DNA of 64,000 bases from Actinomadura opuntiae (GTDB lineage Bacteria > Actinomycetota > Actinomycetes > Streptosporangiales > Streptosporangiaceae). Numbering within the stretch: position 1 is the first letter of the stretch; each line of letters starts with the position of its first letter. The translations under genes and the position numbers were made by a program. Below, piece by piece: positions 62,970 through 64,000 of this stretch. The stretch lies in contig NZ_JASNWF010000001.1 of NCBI RefSeq assembly GCF_030283205.1, forward strand, positions 496,001 through 560,000, read 5' to 3'. The notes beneath the pieces are model-generated. The model was not told the DNA's origin, ran no database searches, and saw only the letters and a list, made by a program, of their open reading frames with translations.

Positions 62970-64000
62970 TCACGGGCGTCTCCTGCCTCGGACGGGTTGA
63001 GCCGGGCCCGTCGACGCCGGTCTGCCGGTGGCGTCGGGCCTTATCGGAGCCCAGGGCGTCGGGAAGCCGGCCATGGCTAGGTTGACCTGCGAAGGGGACG
63101 CCATCGGCTCCCTCGGCCACGGCACGGGACTCCTCGCGGCGAGTCTTACTTCACGGGCATGCGCGGCGGCTGTTCGGGCTGCGTCTGCTTGCGCGCGGCG
63201 CTGCTGAAGCCGGCGAACCTCGGCGATGGTGTCGAGCAGAGTCACGAGGTTGGCGACGAGCAGCACGGTGGACACCGTCGTTCGGTTCCTGATGGAGCCT
63301 GCGATTCCGAGGAGCCTCGCCGTTGTGCGCAGGGCGTTGCCGGCGGAAGTCGGACGAGGGATACGGCCGTAGGGCGCGCGGGCGGCGCGGTCGTAGACGT
63401 CGGCGGCGCGATTCAGGTGGCGGTTGCCGGTGGCGCGAGCAGCTACACGCAGAGCGTCAGAAGCGGCCCAGCAGGCGTCCTGAGCTGCGTGCGGGTTCGT
63501 GGCCAGATGGCGGCGGATCTCGGCGGTCGCGTAGGCGGCGGCGCTGGCCGCGTCGTCGTAGAACGCTTGCCTGTCTTCCGGCGTCAACTCGTCGCGTTCG
63601 GCCGTCGGCCGAGGACGCGGGCCGTCCGCTGACCAGCTCCGCCGAAGGTGGGACAGGGAGAGTTCATCGGCGAGGCGGCTGCCGGGGAACCAGGTCGGTT
63701 CCTCTCCGTCGCGCTCGGTGGGGAGCGCGACGGCGTAGCCGGTGATCTGGCCGGGATCGAGCCGGCTGTAACGCAGCTTCACCCGCAGGCCCTCGTCCTG
63801 AAGTCGGTGCAGGAACTGAGTGATCGTCCGAGACTCGTCCGCAGCGCGGCGAACGGATGTCCGCAGCACGACTCGTTTTGTCCGCGCGGACAGGTGTCGG
63901 CCGTCCAGCGGACCAACGGCGGACGGCGTGCGGACAGAGTTGTCCGCGCTCGTCCAGCGGCGGCGGAGCTGGGGCAGGGTGAGGTCGGCGGCGAGCTTGC
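62970..64000 (-). CDS. relaxase/mobilisation protein, C-terminal part, cut by window edge
   Basis: The frame is open from the window edge to the stop at 62970. It begins with KLAADLTLPQLRRRW and later contains the actinobacterial mobilisation pattern LQDEGLRVKLRYSRLDPGQI then TGYAVALP, and RLADELSLSHLRRSW, an echo of the first motif. Helical C-terminus with a hydrophobic stretch (RTTVSTVLLVANLVTLLDTI). The catalytic relaxase N-terminus would lie beyond the right edge. Nicks and pilots DNA in conjugative mobilisation; call based on pattern and operon context. Confidence 0.65.
   Translation of the reverse strand, partial: KLAADLTLPQLRRRWTSADNSVRTPSAVGPLDGRHLSARTKRVVLRTSVRRAADESRTITQFLHRLQDEGLRVKLRYSRLDPGQITGYAVALPTERDGEEPTWFPGSRLADELSLSHLRRSWSADGPRPRPTAERDELTPEDRQAFYDDAASAAAYATAEIRRHLATNPHAAQDACWAASDALRVAARATGNRHLNRAADVYDRAARAPYGRIPRPTSAGNALRTTARLLGIAGSIRNRTTVSTVLLVANLVTLLDTIAEVRRLQQRRAQADAARTAAAHAREVRLAARSPVPWPREPMASPSQVNLAMAGFPTPWAPIRPDATGRPASTGPAQPVRGRRRP

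Noticed and set aside
1..64000. tRNA genes as integration targets
   Set aside because: No sequence with a tRNA cloverleaf or CCA end was noticed next to the integrase, the Tn7-like modules or the mobilisation operon. A tRNA-detection run would settle this.

Overview
The DNA is very GC-rich, uses GTG starts and four-base ATGA/GTGA gene overlaps freely, and encodes actinomycete-typical proteins (DUF2637/Spd-type conjugation protein, Rhs/LamG exported proteins, an actinobacterial type I-E CRISPR repeat). It is most likely a chromosome or large plasmid of a filamentous actinomycete (a Thermomonosporaceae or Streptosporangiaceae relative is an inference). No rRNA, tRNA, partition or replication-initiator gene was recognised. 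The window is a stack of mobile elements and exported proteins.

Layout. (1) 1-1470: 5' part of a frameshifted exported LamG-type gene running off the left edge, with a near-perfect cAMP-receptor-protein palindrome upstream. (2) 1840-2530: decayed ISL3 transposase. (3) 2570-8690: first Tn7-like module in the order tniQ-tnsA-tnsB-tnsC, with tnsC interrupted by a frameshift. (4) 8944-12220: three unknown genes and a complete tyrosine recombinase. (5) 12503-21234: a Sua5/TsaC gene, a carbonic anhydrase fragment, secreted and regulatory genes and several hypotheticals. (6) 21944-29019: a complete 7,076-bp Tn3-family transposon with 53-bp inverted repeats, a flanking duplication CTCATA, a Tn3-type transposase, a TnpI-like tyrosine recombinase with candidate resolution sites, and a cargo of secreted/PASTA/peptidoglycan-binding-like proteins. 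It splits a membrane-protein gene whose two halves can be rejoined in frame. (7) 29578-33200: IS630/integrase debris, then an operon of hypotheticals with a stand-alone primase-polymerase domain. (8) 33611-40416: second, apparently intact Tn7-like module in the order tnsA-tnsB-tnsC-tniQ(tnsD-length), every junction overlapping by four bases. (9) 40426-50865: Rhs-type polymorphic toxin candidate, possible immunity protein and LamG partner. (10) 51511-54909: a TIGR03085-type gene and two ion transporters. (11) 55039-56914: type I-E CRISPR remnant (5'-truncated cas1, intact cas2, 14-repeat array) without Cascade or Cas3. (12) 57016-64000: one minus-strand mobilisation operon (relaxase running off the right edge, DUF2637 protein, ArdC-TOPRIM primase, small membrane protein).

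How it fits together: the mobilisation operon, two Tn7-like modules, a free tyrosine integrase and a Tn3-family element mark this as an insertion hot spot. The most interesting systems are the two differently organised TnsABC-TniQ modules and the Tn3-family transposon carrying its own tyrosine resolvase and envelope-related cargo. I found no cas effector beside either Tn7-like module, so a CRISPR-guided transposon is not supported here.
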